From: an uncultured Clostridia bacterium
Lineage (GTDB): Bacteria > Bacillota > Clostridia > TANB77 > CAG-508
NCBI GenBank assembly: GCA_948524275.1
Contig: CAOSLI010000001.1
Location: 186,001-250,000, forward strand
Direction: 5' to 3'
Length of the DNA: 64,000 bases
Below, one piece after another: positions 28,986-37,753 of this stretch. How positions within the stretch are numbered: the stretch's first letter is position 1; the number at the start of each line of letters is the position of its first letter. The notes below the pieces were generated by a model that saw only the letters and a list, made by a program, of their open reading frames with translations, searched no databases and had not been told where the DNA came from. Position numbers and translations under genes: made by a program.

Positions 28986-29933
28986 ATGAAAAAAGTAACA
29001 ATAATCATACCAGCATATAATGAAGAAGATTCGCTTCCATTTCTATACGAAAGAATTGAGAAGATGGTAAATCAAATCGAAAATTACGAAGTTGAAATAT
29101 TATTTGTTAATGATGGTTCTAAAGATAAAACTCTTGAGCTAATAAAAAAATATAGAGAAGAAGATAGTAGAATTTCATATGTAGACTTTTCAAGAAATTT
29201 TGGAAAAGAGACAGCTATGATAGCGGGTTTAGATTATGCTACTGGAGATGCTGTAATATTTATGGACGCAGACCTTCAAGACCCACCAGAACTTATTCCA
29301 GAAATGATTAAGATATGGGAACAAGGGTATGATGATGTTTATGCAAAAAGGAAGTCTAGAAAAGGGGAATCTTGGCTTAAGAAATTTACATCTAAAATGT
29401 ATTATAAAGTATTGCAGTCACTTACAAATGTAGAGATACAAAAAGATACAGGAGACTTTAGACTACTAGATAGAAGATGTGTAAATGCCTTAAAGAAAAT
29501 GAGAGAATCGCAAAGATGTTCTAAGAGTATGTTTAGCTGGATTGGATATAACAAAAAAGAGATTCTTTATGATAGAGACCCTAGAATTGCAGGAAGCACA
29601 AAATGGAATTATAGAAAGTTAGTAAACTTAGCAATAGATGGGATAACATCATTTACAACATCACCACTTAGAATATCAACATTTCTTGCAATACCAACAT
29701 TCTTGGCACTATTTATATACTTTATATATGTAATCATAAAATGCATAACAACTGGAATTGTTGTACAAGCCTTCCAAGCAACGATTTTGCTTATATTATT
29801 TTTCTCAGGAATTCAAATCTTATTATTTGGAATTGTAGGTGAGTATTTAGGAAGAATATTTAACGAAACAAAGAATAGACCACTATATCTAATAAAAGAA
29901 TATAATGGAAAAAGAGAAACAAACGAGGATTAA
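28986..29933 (+). CDS. GtrB/DPM1-like polyprenyl-phosphate glycosyltransferase, second copy
   Basis: This 315-residue paralogue of the gene before it carries IIIPAYNEEDSLPFLYERI, FVNDGSKDKTLELI, FSRNFGKETAMIAG, MDADLQDPPELIP, then QKDTGDFRLLDRR and two membrane helices with GEYLGRIFNETKNRPLYLI. Two GtrB-like enzymes beside two GT-C enzymes suggest two separate donor-transferase pairs decorating the glycan with different sugars; the pairing is inference. Intact reading frame. Confidence 0.9.
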   Translation: MKKVTIIIPAYNEEDSLPFLYERIEKMVNQIENYEVEILFVNDGSKDKTLELIKKYREEDSRISYVDFSRNFGKETAMIAGLDYATGDAVIFMDADLQDPPELIPEMIKIWEQGYDDVYAKRKSRKGESWLKKFTSKMYYKVLQSLTNVEIQKDTGDFRLLDRRCVNALKKMRESQRCSKSMFSWIGYNKKEILYDRDPRIAGSTKWNYRKLVNLAIDGITSFTTSPLRISTFLAIPTFLALFIYFIYVIIKCITTGIVVQAFQATILLILFFSGIQILLFGIVGEYLGRIFNETKNRPLYLIKEYNGKRETNED

Positions 29934-29977
29934 ATTTTTAGATAAAAGGGACAAGCTAAAAAAAGGGGGCAAAATAT

Positions 29978-31102
29978 ATGTGGGGAGATATCGCAATAGC
30001 ATTTTTATTAGCGTTTATGACAGCTTTTGTTATAACACCATATACAATAAAGTTAGCTAAAAAAGTTGGTGCAATAGATATGCCATCTGATAGAAGAGTA
30101 AACAAAAAGCCAATACCAAGAATAGGTGGAATAGCTGTTATAGCAGGTTTTATTGTATCAGCAGTATACTTAATAATAACAATGATTTTTGAAGGAAAAC
30201 TAAATCTAAATGATCCAGAAAATTATAAAATGAAAGTACTAGGATTTTTCCTTGGTATAATTGTACTTGCAACATTTGCATACATAGATGATGTAAAGAG
30301 TTTAAAACCGATACAAAAACTAATTGCACAAGTAGTTGCTGCAATTATTATATATGCATTCGGTATAAGAATAGATGAAATAAATGAACAAATGTTACCA
30401 GAGATACTAAGTTTTATCTTAACGGTTGGTTGGATAGTAGGTATTACTAATGCAATAAACTTAATTGACGGATTGGATGGTTTATCTTCTGGTATAACAC
30501 TGATATCTTGCGTATCATTACTTATAATATTTGCAACAAATAATTCACCAATTATATCAATTATTTTAATTACAGCTTTAGCAGGAGCAATAGTGGGATT
30601 TTTGCCATATAATGCAAACCCAGCCAAAACATTTATAGGAGATGTTGGAGCGCAATTTTTAGGATTCACTCTTTCTGTAATAGCTATACTTGGAGTAGCC
30701 AAGACAGTAACTTTGGTTGTATTAGTTGCACCAATATTAGTTTTAGCACTTCCTATATTTGATACTTTATTTGCCATCATTAGAAGAATTGTTAAAGGAA
30801 AGTCTTTAAAAGCAGTATTTCAAGCTGATAGGGGGCATTTGCACCATAGACTAATGGAAGCAGGATATACTCAAAAACAATCAGTGTTTATATTATATGG
30901 AGCAAGTGCGATGCTTGGTATGTTTGCAATAATACTTATTGATAATGGAATATGGAAAGCTATATCATTTGCTTTAATTATTGCTGCAATTATAGGAATT
31001 GGACGTAAGGAAATTAAGAAATTTAATGAAGAACTTTTAAAAGAAAATAAGGAGAAGGAATTACTATTAGGAACACCTAAAAATCAAGATAATAAAGAAT
31101 AA
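29978..31102 (+). CDS. tagO: UDP-GlcNAc:undecaprenyl-phosphate GlcNAc-1-phosphate transferase (TagO/WecA-like)
   Basis: This integral membrane enzyme starts lipid-linked glycan or wall teichoic acid synthesis by moving GlcNAc-1-phosphate onto undecaprenyl phosphate. The 374-residue protein has about eleven helices and the MraY/WecA motifs: DMPSDRRVNKKPIPRIGG, FAYIDDVKSL (the DD pair), NAINLIDGLDGLSSG, FIGDVGAQFLGF and ADRGHLHHRL (the HHH-type loop). It closes the glycan cluster and would provide the primer for the glycosyltransferases and the ABC exporter. Binding site: an A/G-rich AAAAAAGGGGGC before the ATG. Confidence 0.93.
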   Translation: MWGDIAIAFLLAFMTAFVITPYTIKLAKKVGAIDMPSDRRVNKKPIPRIGGIAVIAGFIVSAVYLIITMIFEGKLNLNDPENYKMKVLGFFLGIIVLATFAYIDDVKSLKPIQKLIAQVVAAIIIYAFGIRIDEINEQMLPEILSFILTVGWIVGITNAINLIDGLDGLSSGITLISCVSLLIIFATNNSPIISIILITALAGAIVGFLPYNANPAKTFIGDVGAQFLGFTLSVIAILGVAKTVTLVVLVAPILVLALPIFDTLFAIIRRIVKGKSLKAVFQADRGHLHHRLMEAGYTQKQSVFILYGASAMLGMFAIILIDNGIWKAISFALIIAAIIGIGRKEIKKFNEELLKENKEKELLLGTPKNQDNKE

Positions 31103-31132
31103 AACCATTATTTTATTAAAGAGGAATTTAAA

Positions 31133-32131
31133 ATGGAAAATCGAAACTTAAGCATGCCAGGTCTAGAAAATGAACAAGAAGAGAAACAAGAAAATGTACT
31201 AAGACCTAAAACTTTAAGTGAATATATTGGTCAAAACAAAGTAAAAGAAAATATGAAAGTCTACATAGAAGCAGCAAAAAAGAGAAAAGAAGCACTTGAC
31301 CATGTATTACTTTATGGACCACCAGGACTTGGAAAAACTACGTTAGCAGGTATTATTTCAAATGAGATGGAATCAAATATAAAGATAACATCAGGTCCAG
31401 CAATTGAAAAGCCGGGAGACTTAGCATCATTACTTACTAATCTTACAGAATTTGATGTGTTATTTATAGATGAAATACATAGACTTAATAAAAATGTAGA
31501 AGAGATTTTATATCCTGCATTAGAAGATTATACATTAGATATTATGATAGGAAAAGGCCCAACAGCAAAATCTATAAGACTTGACCTTCCAAAGTTTACG
31601 CTAATAGGAGCAACAACAAAGGCAGGTTCACTTACAACTCCATTAAGAGATAGATTTGGAATTGTAGAAAGACTAGAATTATATGATGTAGAAGATTTAG
31701 CAACAATAGTTAAAAGGTCAGCAGGAATACTTAATATGGAATTAGATGAAGAAGCAGGAGTAGAGATAGCAAAGAGGTCAAGAGGTACACCTAGAATTGC
31801 AAATAGATTACTAAAAAGGGTAAGAGATTATGCAGCAGTGCTTGGAGATGGAAAGGTGTCTTTAGAAATTGCAAGAATTGCACTTAATAAATTAGACATA
31901 GATGATATTGGTTTAGATGCATTAGATAAAAAAATATTAGAAACTCTAATTGTTCAGTATCAAGGAAAACCAGTAGGTGTAGATGCTTTAGCTACAACCC
32001 TAGGAGAAGATGCAGAGACAATAGAAGATGTATATGAGCCATATCTAGTGCAAATTGGCTTTATAGCTAGAACCACAAGAGGAAGAGTGGCGCTTCCAGC
32101 AGCATATGAGCATTTGGGCTTCAACCAATAG
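31133..32131 (+). CDS. ruvB: Holliday junction branch migration ATPase RuvB
   Basis: RuvB forms a hexameric motor that with RuvA migrates Holliday junctions. The 332-residue protein has LRPKTLSEYIGQ, Walker A LLYGPPGLGKTTLA, Walker B VLFIDEIHRLNK, sensor I GATTKAGSL, arginine finger region TPLRDRFGI, and the winged-helix end with TTRGRVALPAAYEHLG. ruvA and ruvC are not beside it. The last codons and the stop lie inside dispersed repeat copy D, so the C-terminal FNQ may have been set by the repeat's arrival. Confidence 0.97.
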   Translation: MENRNLSMPGLENEQEEKQENVLRPKTLSEYIGQNKVKENMKVYIEAAKKRKEALDHVLLYGPPGLGKTTLAGIISNEMESNIKITSGPAIEKPGDLASLLTNLTEFDVLFIDEIHRLNKNVEEILYPALEDYTLDIMIGKGPTAKSIRLDLPKFTLIGATTKAGSLTTPLRDRFGIVERLELYDVEDLATIVKRSAGILNMELDEEAGVEIAKRSRGTPRIANRLLKRVRDYAAVLGDGKVSLEIARIALNKLDIDDIGLDALDKKILETLIVQYQGKPVGVDALATTLGEDAETIEDVYEPYLVQIGFIARTTRGRVALPAAYEHLGFNQ

Positions 32132-32176
32132 GGACGGGCCTTTTGGTCGACCAAGGGGACGGGCCTTTTTGGTCGA
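32121..32176 (+). repeat. Dispersed repeat, copy D: tandem GGGACGGGCCTTTTGGTC units at the ruvB end
   Basis: Starting with CAACC inside the last codons of ruvB, the stretch holds the unit GGGACGGGCCTTTTGGTCGA at 32131-32150 and a second copy with one extra T at about 32157-32175. The unit equals the right-hand arm complement of the palindrome at 20950. It overlaps the ruvB stop codon and fills the gap to queH. Confidence 0.72.
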
Positions 32177-32196
32177 AAAAGGAGGGAAATTTATAA

Positions 32197-32763
32197 ATGA
32201 AATTATTATTACACACATGTTGTGCACCATGTAGCGTGTATTGTATACATAGTTTGAGAAATGAAGGGATTGAGCCAGTACTTTATTGGTTCAATCCTAA
32301 TATACATCCATACATGGAATATAAAGCAAGAAGAGATTGCTTAAGAGAATATGCTGAAAATATAGGTGTTAAAGCTATATTTGAAGAAAATTATGGACTG
32401 GATGAGTTTTGCAAAGAAGCGGTAAAAGACTTAAATACAAGATGTGTGAATTATTGTTATCCTGTAAGGCTAAGAAAGACTTTTGAATATGCCAAAGCAA
32501 ATGGATATGATGCAGTATCATCTACCTTACTTTATAGCATATATCAAAATCATGAATTTATAAAAAAATGCATGGAAGACTTAAGCAAGGAATTTGGAAT
32601 AGAATTTTTATACAGAGACTTTAGAGAAGGTTTTTGGAAAGGTCATGATAAAGCTAAAGAGTTAGGGCTTTATATGCAGAAGTACTGCGGATGTATTTTT
32701 TCAGAGGAAGAAAGGTATAGTGATCGCATTTTCAAAGACAAAAATAAATCGAAAATAATTTAA
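32197..32763 (+). CDS. queH: Epoxyqueuosine reductase QueH
   Basis: QueH reduces epoxyqueuosine to queuosine in tRNA, the last step of that wobble-base modification, using an iron-sulfur cluster. The 188-residue protein has the family marks: LLLHTCCAPCSVY near the start, WFNPNIHPYMEYKARRD, the cysteine pair RCVNYCYPVRL, SSTLLYSIYQNHE, and the closing YCGCIFSEEERY. All cysteines are present. GGAGG before the ATG is strong; the gene follows the repeat at 32121. A nearly perfect hairpin follows at 32773. Confidence 0.92.
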   Translation: MKLLLHTCCAPCSVYCIHSLRNEGIEPVLYWFNPNIHPYMEYKARRDCLREYAENIGVKAIFEENYGLDEFCKEAVKDLNTRCVNYCYPVRLRKTFEYAKANGYDAVSSTLLYSIYQNHEFIKKCMEDLSKEFGIEFLYRDFREGFWKGHDKAKELGLYMQKYCGCIFSEEERYSDRIFKDKNKSKII

Positions 32764-32772
32764 GAGATAATT

Positions 32773-32799
32773 CAGTTGTCAAGGAAAACTTGACAACTG
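32773..32799 (+). other. Perfect 11-base-pair hairpin after queH
   Basis: CAGTTGTCAAG (32773-32783) and CTTGACAACTG (32789-32799) pair perfectly around GAAAA. No T run follows, so it is either a weak terminator or an operator-like inverted repeat. Confidence 0.5.
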
Positions 32800-32897
32800 C
32801 TTCAGATGGAAAAAATTACAAGACTAAATTTTATAATTTAGAATTAGTAATTGAAGAGAAATTTATAGAATAATAAAAAATGGAAGTAGGTAAAATT

Positions 32898-33428
32898 ATG
32901 AAAGTTTTAATAGCTACAAAAAATCCAGGAAAGATTGAAGGAGCAAAACAAGCTTTATTGAATTATTTTGAAAATGTAGATATAGAAGGTATTTCAGTAG
33001 AATCTAATGTGAGTGAGCAACCTGTAAACGATGAAATATACATAGGAGCCAAAAATAGAGTAAAAAACCTAAAAGAATATGCTAAGCAAAATAACATAGA
33101 AGCAAATTTGTATATATCAATAGAAATTGGAATAACTAATAAACTAGGTAGATGGATGATTACAAATATTGCAGTTATAGAAGATAATAAAGATTTTGAA
33201 AGCTATGGAACAAGCCCATCATTTCCAGTACCAGATAAATTAGTACAAGACATTATAAATACAGATTTGAGTCAAGTAATGGATAAAATATTTACTAAAG
33301 ATGATGAAAGGCATAACAAAGGTGGAGGAATACAGATATTAACTCATAATAAAATATCAAGAATAGACTTAACAGAAATGGCATTTATGATGGCTTTAAT
33401 TAAATATATTAATGAAAATTGGAGATAA
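32898..33428 (+). CDS. Inosine/xanthosine triphosphatase-like protein (YjjX/DUF84)
   Basis: The 176-residue product begins KVLIATKNPGKIEGAKQAL, contains SNVSEQPVNDEIYIGAKNRV and the acidic YISIEIGI stretch, and ends with NKGGGIQILTHN and a helix. This matches the DUF84/YjjX NTPases that remove non-canonical purine nucleoside triphosphates (house-cleaning). ATG at 32898 is chosen by homology, since it starts exactly at the conserved MKVLIATKNP; an upstream ATG at 32880 is possible. It begins a run of small stand-alone genes of varied function. Confidence 0.82.
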   Translation: MKVLIATKNPGKIEGAKQALLNYFENVDIEGISVESNVSEQPVNDEIYIGAKNRVKNLKEYAKQNNIEANLYISIEIGITNKLGRWMITNIAVIEDNKDFESYGTSPSFPVPDKLVQDIINTDLSQVMDKIFTKDDERHNKGGGIQILTHNKISRIDLTEMAFMMALIKYINENWR

Positions 33429-33555
33429 ATAGGAAATATAAAATAGCAAAGTAGGGGGAAATAATTAAAAAATATATATAGACAAGGATGGTTAAAGGTC
33501 AGAATAGATTTAGAAATATACTAAAGAAAACAGAAAAGAACAAGGAGATGATAAA

Positions 33556-34044
33556 ATGGAATATACAATAGAAATGGCAACAGAAGGAGATGTTGAAGAA
33601 ATATTAAATATATATCATTCTTTAATAGGAAAAGACGGATGTACTTGGGATTTTGATTATCCTAATATTGATGATGTAAAAAATGATATCAATAAGAAAT
33701 CTTTATACATAGTTTTAAAGAGTGGAGAAATAATTGCAGTGGCTGCAGCAGGAGAAGATAATGAACTAAAAGAACTGGATTGTTATAGTAAAAGTATAAA
33801 AGTACCTTGTGATTTAGCAAGAATAGCAGTAAAAACAGAGTATCAAAATAATGGGATAGCTAAATATTTAATAGGTTATATAGAAATACAAGCTTTAAAA
33901 AGAGGATTTGATGGAATACATTTTTTAGTAAGTAAGACTAATCCACATGCAAAAGCAGTTTATGATAAAATGAATTATATATGTTGTGGAGAATGCAAAA
34001 TGTATGATAAAGATTGGTATTGTTATGAAAAGAAATTAAAATAA
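33556..34044 (+). CDS. GNAT-family N-acetyltransferase
   Basis: The 162-residue protein shows the GNAT fold: TIEMATEGDVEEILNIY at the start, an acetyl-CoA-binding segment DLARIAVKTEYQNNGIAKYLIGY (the R/Q-x-x-G-x-A pattern is QNNGIA), and HFLVSKTNPHAKAVYDKMNY near the end. Its substrate is unknown. AAGGAG before the ATG supports the start. No operon partner is obvious; the preceding gap of about 130 bases shows nothing clear. Confidence 0.85.
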   Translation: MEYTIEMATEGDVEEILNIYHSLIGKDGCTWDFDYPNIDDVKNDINKKSLYIVLKSGEIIAVAAAGEDNELKELDCYSKSIKVPCDLARIAVKTEYQNNGIAKYLIGYIEIQALKRGFDGIHFLVSKTNPHAKAVYDKMNYICCGECKMYDKDWYCYEKKLK

Positions 34045-34076
34045 AATTTATTTATAAAGCTTAAAGGAACGATTTT

Positions 34077-35045
34077 ATGAATAGAAATATGAGATATTAT
34101 AATAGAATAGATGAAATTGAAGATATAAACATATTATCAAATTTAGTATGTAAAGAATATAAATTAGGAGATCTAATTGATACATATGTTATTGAAACTG
34201 GATATGAAGATTTTAATGCAATAATAACTACCTCCAAGGGAAAGTTTTTAATGAAGATTTTTAGAAACTCGCGTACTGATGAAGAAGTTATGCAATGTAT
34301 AGATAGAAGTTATATAGCAGTAGAGAATAATGTTAAAACTCCACAAATATATAAGAATTCTAAGAATGAGATAGTCTCAATAATACAATATTTAAATTCT
34401 AGATTTAGACTATCCGTAATTGAGTATATAGATGGAAAAAACTTTTTTGATTTAAATAGAAAACCTACATTAGAAGAATTAAAGAAAATAGTTGATATTG
34501 GAAGTAATTTAAATAAAATAGATTATAGACCAAATTTCATATATGATACATGGGCAATAACAAGTTTTTGTAATGAATTTGAAAAAAAGAAAAATTATCT
34601 AGAAGAAAAATATCTTAAAATTGTAGAACCAATTTATAATAAGTTTAAGAAATTTGATTATGATAAATTGCCAAAATCTTTTGTACATGGAGATATGATG
34701 AGCACTAATTTAATGTTAGATAAAAAAAATGAAATATGGTTAATAGATTTTTCAGTAGCAAATTATACAGCTAGACTAAATGAAATTGTAGTAATATGTG
34801 ATGATATTGCATTAATTCCAAATAATAAAGGAGAATCTGAAAAGCGTATTAAAGTTGCATTTAATGAATGGTGTAAAAAGGTTAATGCCACAGAATTTGA
34901 AATAAACTCATTTCAAATGTTATTTGATGTAGCAAACGCAATAAATGTATTAAATCCAATTTATGAAATTGAAACAGGAAATGATTCTGATGAAACTCAA
35001 ATGCACTTAAACGCAGGACTTTTTGCATTATCATTATTTAAATAA
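34077..35045 (+). CDS. Aminoglycoside phosphotransferase/choline kinase-type protein
   Basis: The 322-residue protein has the APH fold: a nucleotide-binding lobe with KFLMKIFRNSRTDEE, the catalytic loop FVHGDMMSTNLMLDKKNE (HGD with following N), and IWLIDFSVANYTARL, the DF metal motif. Substrates in this superfamily include antibiotics, choline and other small alcohols, and sequence alone does not decide. No resistance context is visible. It stands just before the frameshifted gene at 35110 with a spacing of about 65 bases. Confidence 0.8.
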   Translation: MNRNMRYYNRIDEIEDINILSNLVCKEYKLGDLIDTYVIETGYEDFNAIITTSKGKFLMKIFRNSRTDEEVMQCIDRSYIAVENNVKTPQIYKNSKNEIVSIIQYLNSRFRLSVIEYIDGKNFFDLNRKPTLEELKKIVDIGSNLNKIDYRPNFIYDTWAITSFCNEFEKKKNYLEEKYLKIVEPIYNKFKKFDYDKLPKSFVHGDMMSTNLMLDKKNEIWLIDFSVANYTARLNEIVVICDDIALIPNNKGESEKRIKVAFNEWCKKVNATEFEINSFQMLFDVANAINVLNPIYEIETGNDSDETQMHLNAGLFALSLFK

Positions 35046-35109
35046 AAAGATAAATAGTATTTTTAGTTGTGGAAGATGATTATAGACGTTTATTAAGGAA
35101 AGGAATATT

Positions 35110-36157
35110 ATGAACAGTTTAGAAGAAAGAATATATAAATATGTAAATAATGAATTATTAAACTTTAATAATATTAAAGAAGATTCTCTTAATGGAAATA
35201 ATTTTAGACAACAAATATTAAATAGGTTATTTTTAAAAAGATATGCTAAAAAAGCCCAGTATGAAGCTGCAAAAGAATATACAACCCAAAAAGTTGATAA
35301 CATATTAAAATTAAATCTACCATTTATTTATTGCTTTTGCTTTGGAGGATATAAGCATTTTTGGAGTCCGACATATCCGGAACCTGATTGGGCAGAAATT
35401 TTTACAATGAAATATCTTATGGAATATATATTACCAATTGCAAATGAATATAAGCATGGAACAACAATAGAATTTGAATCTGAAGAAGTTGCATTATCTT
35501 ATATGAATAATGTACCACAAGAAGGTTTAGATAAATATAACCAAGTATTTAAAAAATTAATTACATATATAAATAAAGAAATTAAATATCCATTAAATCT
35601 TAACTTAGTCTTAGCAAGAGACTTTTATAATAAAGATGAGCTTCTTACCAAAATGAATAATTATATAGGTGAAGTTGAAAGTAGATTTGAAAAGCTAGAT
35701 GAAGAAGAGAAAAGAATAAGATTAAAAAGAGCTGAGACTAACATAATGTGGGATGGGGCTAAAGACTTAACCAACATTAGTGAAGAAGAAAAAAATAGAT
35801 ATATCTATAATTCGAGAATAGCAAATGAAGCTTTTTTAGATATAGACTATGAGTTAAGGGGCAATAGCTATTTCGAAAAAGAGAATTTAATTCCATTAGT
35901 ACGGAACATTTGGATTAGGTGCTGGAGGTGAAACTTGGCTTCATATAGCTTCAAATAAATCATCTATGGTTGACTTTTGGGCTGGAATGGGAATATTAGA
36001 AGTAAGAGAAGACCAAATCATAGAAAGAACAATATCACAAAAACAATATGAAAAAATAAAAGATAAGCTTATAAAAATAAAATTAGACACAGAAATTAGT
36101 AAGATTAGTAGCAATTTTTCTTGGATATATGTATATGAAGGGCAACTCGACTTTTAG
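35110..36157 (+). CDS. Unrecognised protein, requiring a +1 frameshift at 35902
   Basis: Read with one shift the product has about 348 residues. I do not recognise the family with confidence. The first 264 codons contain an N-terminal helical part, then FIYCFCFGGYKHFWSPTYPEPDWAE and a helix-rich middle with KRIRLKRAE-like charge. The +1 frame continues G-TFGLGAGGETWLHIASN, then MVDFWAGMGILE and a mixed C-terminal part. In zero frame translation runs ten codons past CGG and stops at 35931. The ATG at 35966 has no binding site, so a second gene is unlikely. The G-rich GLGAGGETW looks like a structural or binding loop. It could be a synthase or an enzyme acting with the SPL-like gene next door. 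AAAGGA precedes the ATG. Confidence 0.7.
35902..35905 (+). other. +1 recoding site in the unknown gene at 35110 (C-GGA)
   Basis: CGG at 35902-35904 is in the zero frame, after GTA. Skipping C gives PLV-G-TFGLGAGGETW, a plausible uninterrupted chain; the non-shifted reading stops after NIWIRCWR. Confidence 0.75.
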
Positions 36158-36226
36158 ATATATTAGAAATATGGAGTATAAATTTAATTACTTGTACAAA
36201 AAATACTAATTGTAGAGGTGATTTAA

Positions 36227-37225
36227 TTGTTTATTCCTGATAAAATATATTGTGAACAAGATATTAAAAATTATGAATTAGGAAAAGAGTTATTGGAAAA
36301 GTATAAAGATGTTCCGAAAATTATAATAGATAATCATAATAACATTGAAGAAATGAGAAAAAAACAAAATTCGGAATTTCCGAAAATGAAAAGAAATCTA
36401 ATTATTGGAACGAGAAAAACACATAAATATGTTCCAAATTTTAAAGTATCAAATTTTTTAGTTCCATATACATCTTCTGGTTGCATTGCCATGTGTATGT
36501 ATTGTTATCTAGTGTGTAATTATAACAAATGTGCATATTTAAGACTATTTGTTAATAGAGAGCAGATGTTAAATAAAATAATAAAAACTGCAAATAAGAG
36601 TGAAGAAGAGCAAGTATTCGAAATTGGAAGTAATAGCGATTTAATATTAGAAAATACAATAACTAATAATTTGGTGTGGACAATAGAGAATTTCAAAAAT
36701 TCGGAAAAAGGGAAACTCACATTCCCAACAAAATTTGATATGGTAGATCCAATTTTAGGTCTTGACCATAGAGGGAAAATTATTGTAAGAATGAGTGTCA
36801 ATCCAGAAGAAATAATTAACAAAGTTGAATTTGGAACATCCAGATTAAAACAAAGAATAGAAGCAATTAACAAGCTAGCAGAAGCGGATTATAAAATAGG
36901 AATATTAGTTGCTCCTATCATTTTTGTAGATAACTGGAAATTGTTATATGAAGATTTATTTAAAATGTTAAATGAACTATTAACTAAAAAAGCAAGAAAT
37001 AAAGTATTTTTCGAATTTATATTTATGACATACAGTTATATTCATAAGATGATAAATAGTGAAGCTTTTCCAAATTCAATAGATTTATATAATAAGGAAT
37101 TTATGGTAGTAAGAGGAAAGGGAAAATATACTTATAATCAGTTTATAAGAAAAGAAGGAGAAATATTTTTTAGAGATTTGATGAAAAAGTATTTTCCACA
37201 TAATGAAATAAAATATTTTTCATAA
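36227..37225 (+). CDS. Spore photoproduct lyase-like radical SAM protein
   Basis: The 332-residue protein follows spore photoproduct lyase (SplB) closely: FKVSNFLVPYTSSGC, the cluster motif C-IAM-C-MY-C followed by YLVCNYNKCAYLRLFVNRE, then VDPILGLDHRGKIIVRMSVNP, YKIGILVAPI and the closing FPHNEIKYFS. In SplB proteins the H-atom-donor cysteine lies in an EAACTSD-type motif; by eye the matching segment here is EIGSNSD, with serine in place of cysteine. So this may be an SPL relative with another reaction. The start is TTG after AGAGGTG. It stands between an unknown gene and a Nudix-like gene. Confidence 0.85.
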   Translation: MFIPDKIYCEQDIKNYELGKELLEKYKDVPKIIIDNHNNIEEMRKKQNSEFPKMKRNLIIGTRKTHKYVPNFKVSNFLVPYTSSGCIAMCMYCYLVCNYNKCAYLRLFVNREQMLNKIIKTANKSEEEQVFEIGSNSDLILENTITNNLVWTIENFKNSEKGKLTFPTKFDMVDPILGLDHRGKIIVRMSVNPEEIINKVEFGTSRLKQRIEAINKLAEADYKIGILVAPIIFVDNWKLLYEDLFKMLNELLTKKARNKVFFEFIFMTYSYIHKMINSEAFPNSIDLYNKEFMVVRGKGKYTYNQFIRKEGEIFFRDLMKKYFPHNEIKYFS

Positions 37226-37253
37226 ATATAAAATATATAAGGAGAAAATGTAG

Positions 37254-37664
37254 ATGGGAACACATGCAATCATAGTTATAAAAAATGATAAGGGAGAGTA
37301 CTTGCAGTATTTTGATGAAAAATGGAATAGCTATTTATTTTTAAATTGCAAGTTGCCAGATGGAGATAATAGTGATATTATAAAAAACAAAGTAGCAAAT
37401 GAATTTGATATAAAGCAAGATATTATAAATGTTACATTAACAGGAAAAAAACAACATAAGAAGTTTTCAGAAAGTGCAAAAGTGGAAAAAGAATATATAC
37501 ATTATTTTTATGATGTAACAGTAGATACAAAGTTTGGAGAAAAAGAATTTATACTTAATGGTATTAAATATAAATGGTTTTCATATGAGGACTTAATAAA
37601 TGATGAACGAATAAAAAAAGTTAACAGTGATATTGTTCAATTTGTAAAAGAATTTAACATGTAA
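37254..37664 (+). CDS. Nudix-like protein with degenerate Nudix box
   Basis: The 136-residue protein starts GTHAIIVIKNDKGEYLQYFDEKWN and has the overall alpha-beta order of small Nudix hydrolases, with KYKWFSYEDL late in the fold. The region that should hold the Nudix box reads DIIKNKVANEFDI: only the final hydrophobic-Glu-Phe-Asp part resembles REUxEE, so metal-dependent hydrolysis is doubtful. RBS AAGGAGAA is clear. It lies 28 bases after the SPL-like gene and is probably co-transcribed with it; perhaps a binding or accessory protein. Confidence 0.6.
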   Translation: MGTHAIIVIKNDKGEYLQYFDEKWNSYLFLNCKLPDGDNSDIIKNKVANEFDIKQDIINVTLTGKKQHKKFSESAKVEKEYIHYFYDVTVDTKFGEKEFILNGIKYKWFSYEDLINDERIKKVNSDIVQFVKEFNM

Positions 37665-37690
37665 TGTGTCTTAAACACGTAAAATACATA

Positions 37691-37719
37691 TTGACAATAT
37701 AAAACAAGTGTCATAAAAT
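37691..37719 (+). promoter_or_regulatory. Promoter for the gene at 37754
   Basis: TTGACA at 37691-37696, a perfect -35 box, and TAAAAT at 37714-37719 are 17 bases apart. The leader is short (about 30 bases) with AAAGGA just before ATG 37754. Confidence 0.75.
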
Positions 37720-37753
37720 GTAAACATGTAGAGAACTAATGAAAGGACAAAGT

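Noticed and set aside
32773..32799. Third WYL operator
   Set aside because: Its half sites are in the opposite arrangement (TGTCA first, TGACA second) and it is a longer, tighter hairpin after a gene with no promoter in place.
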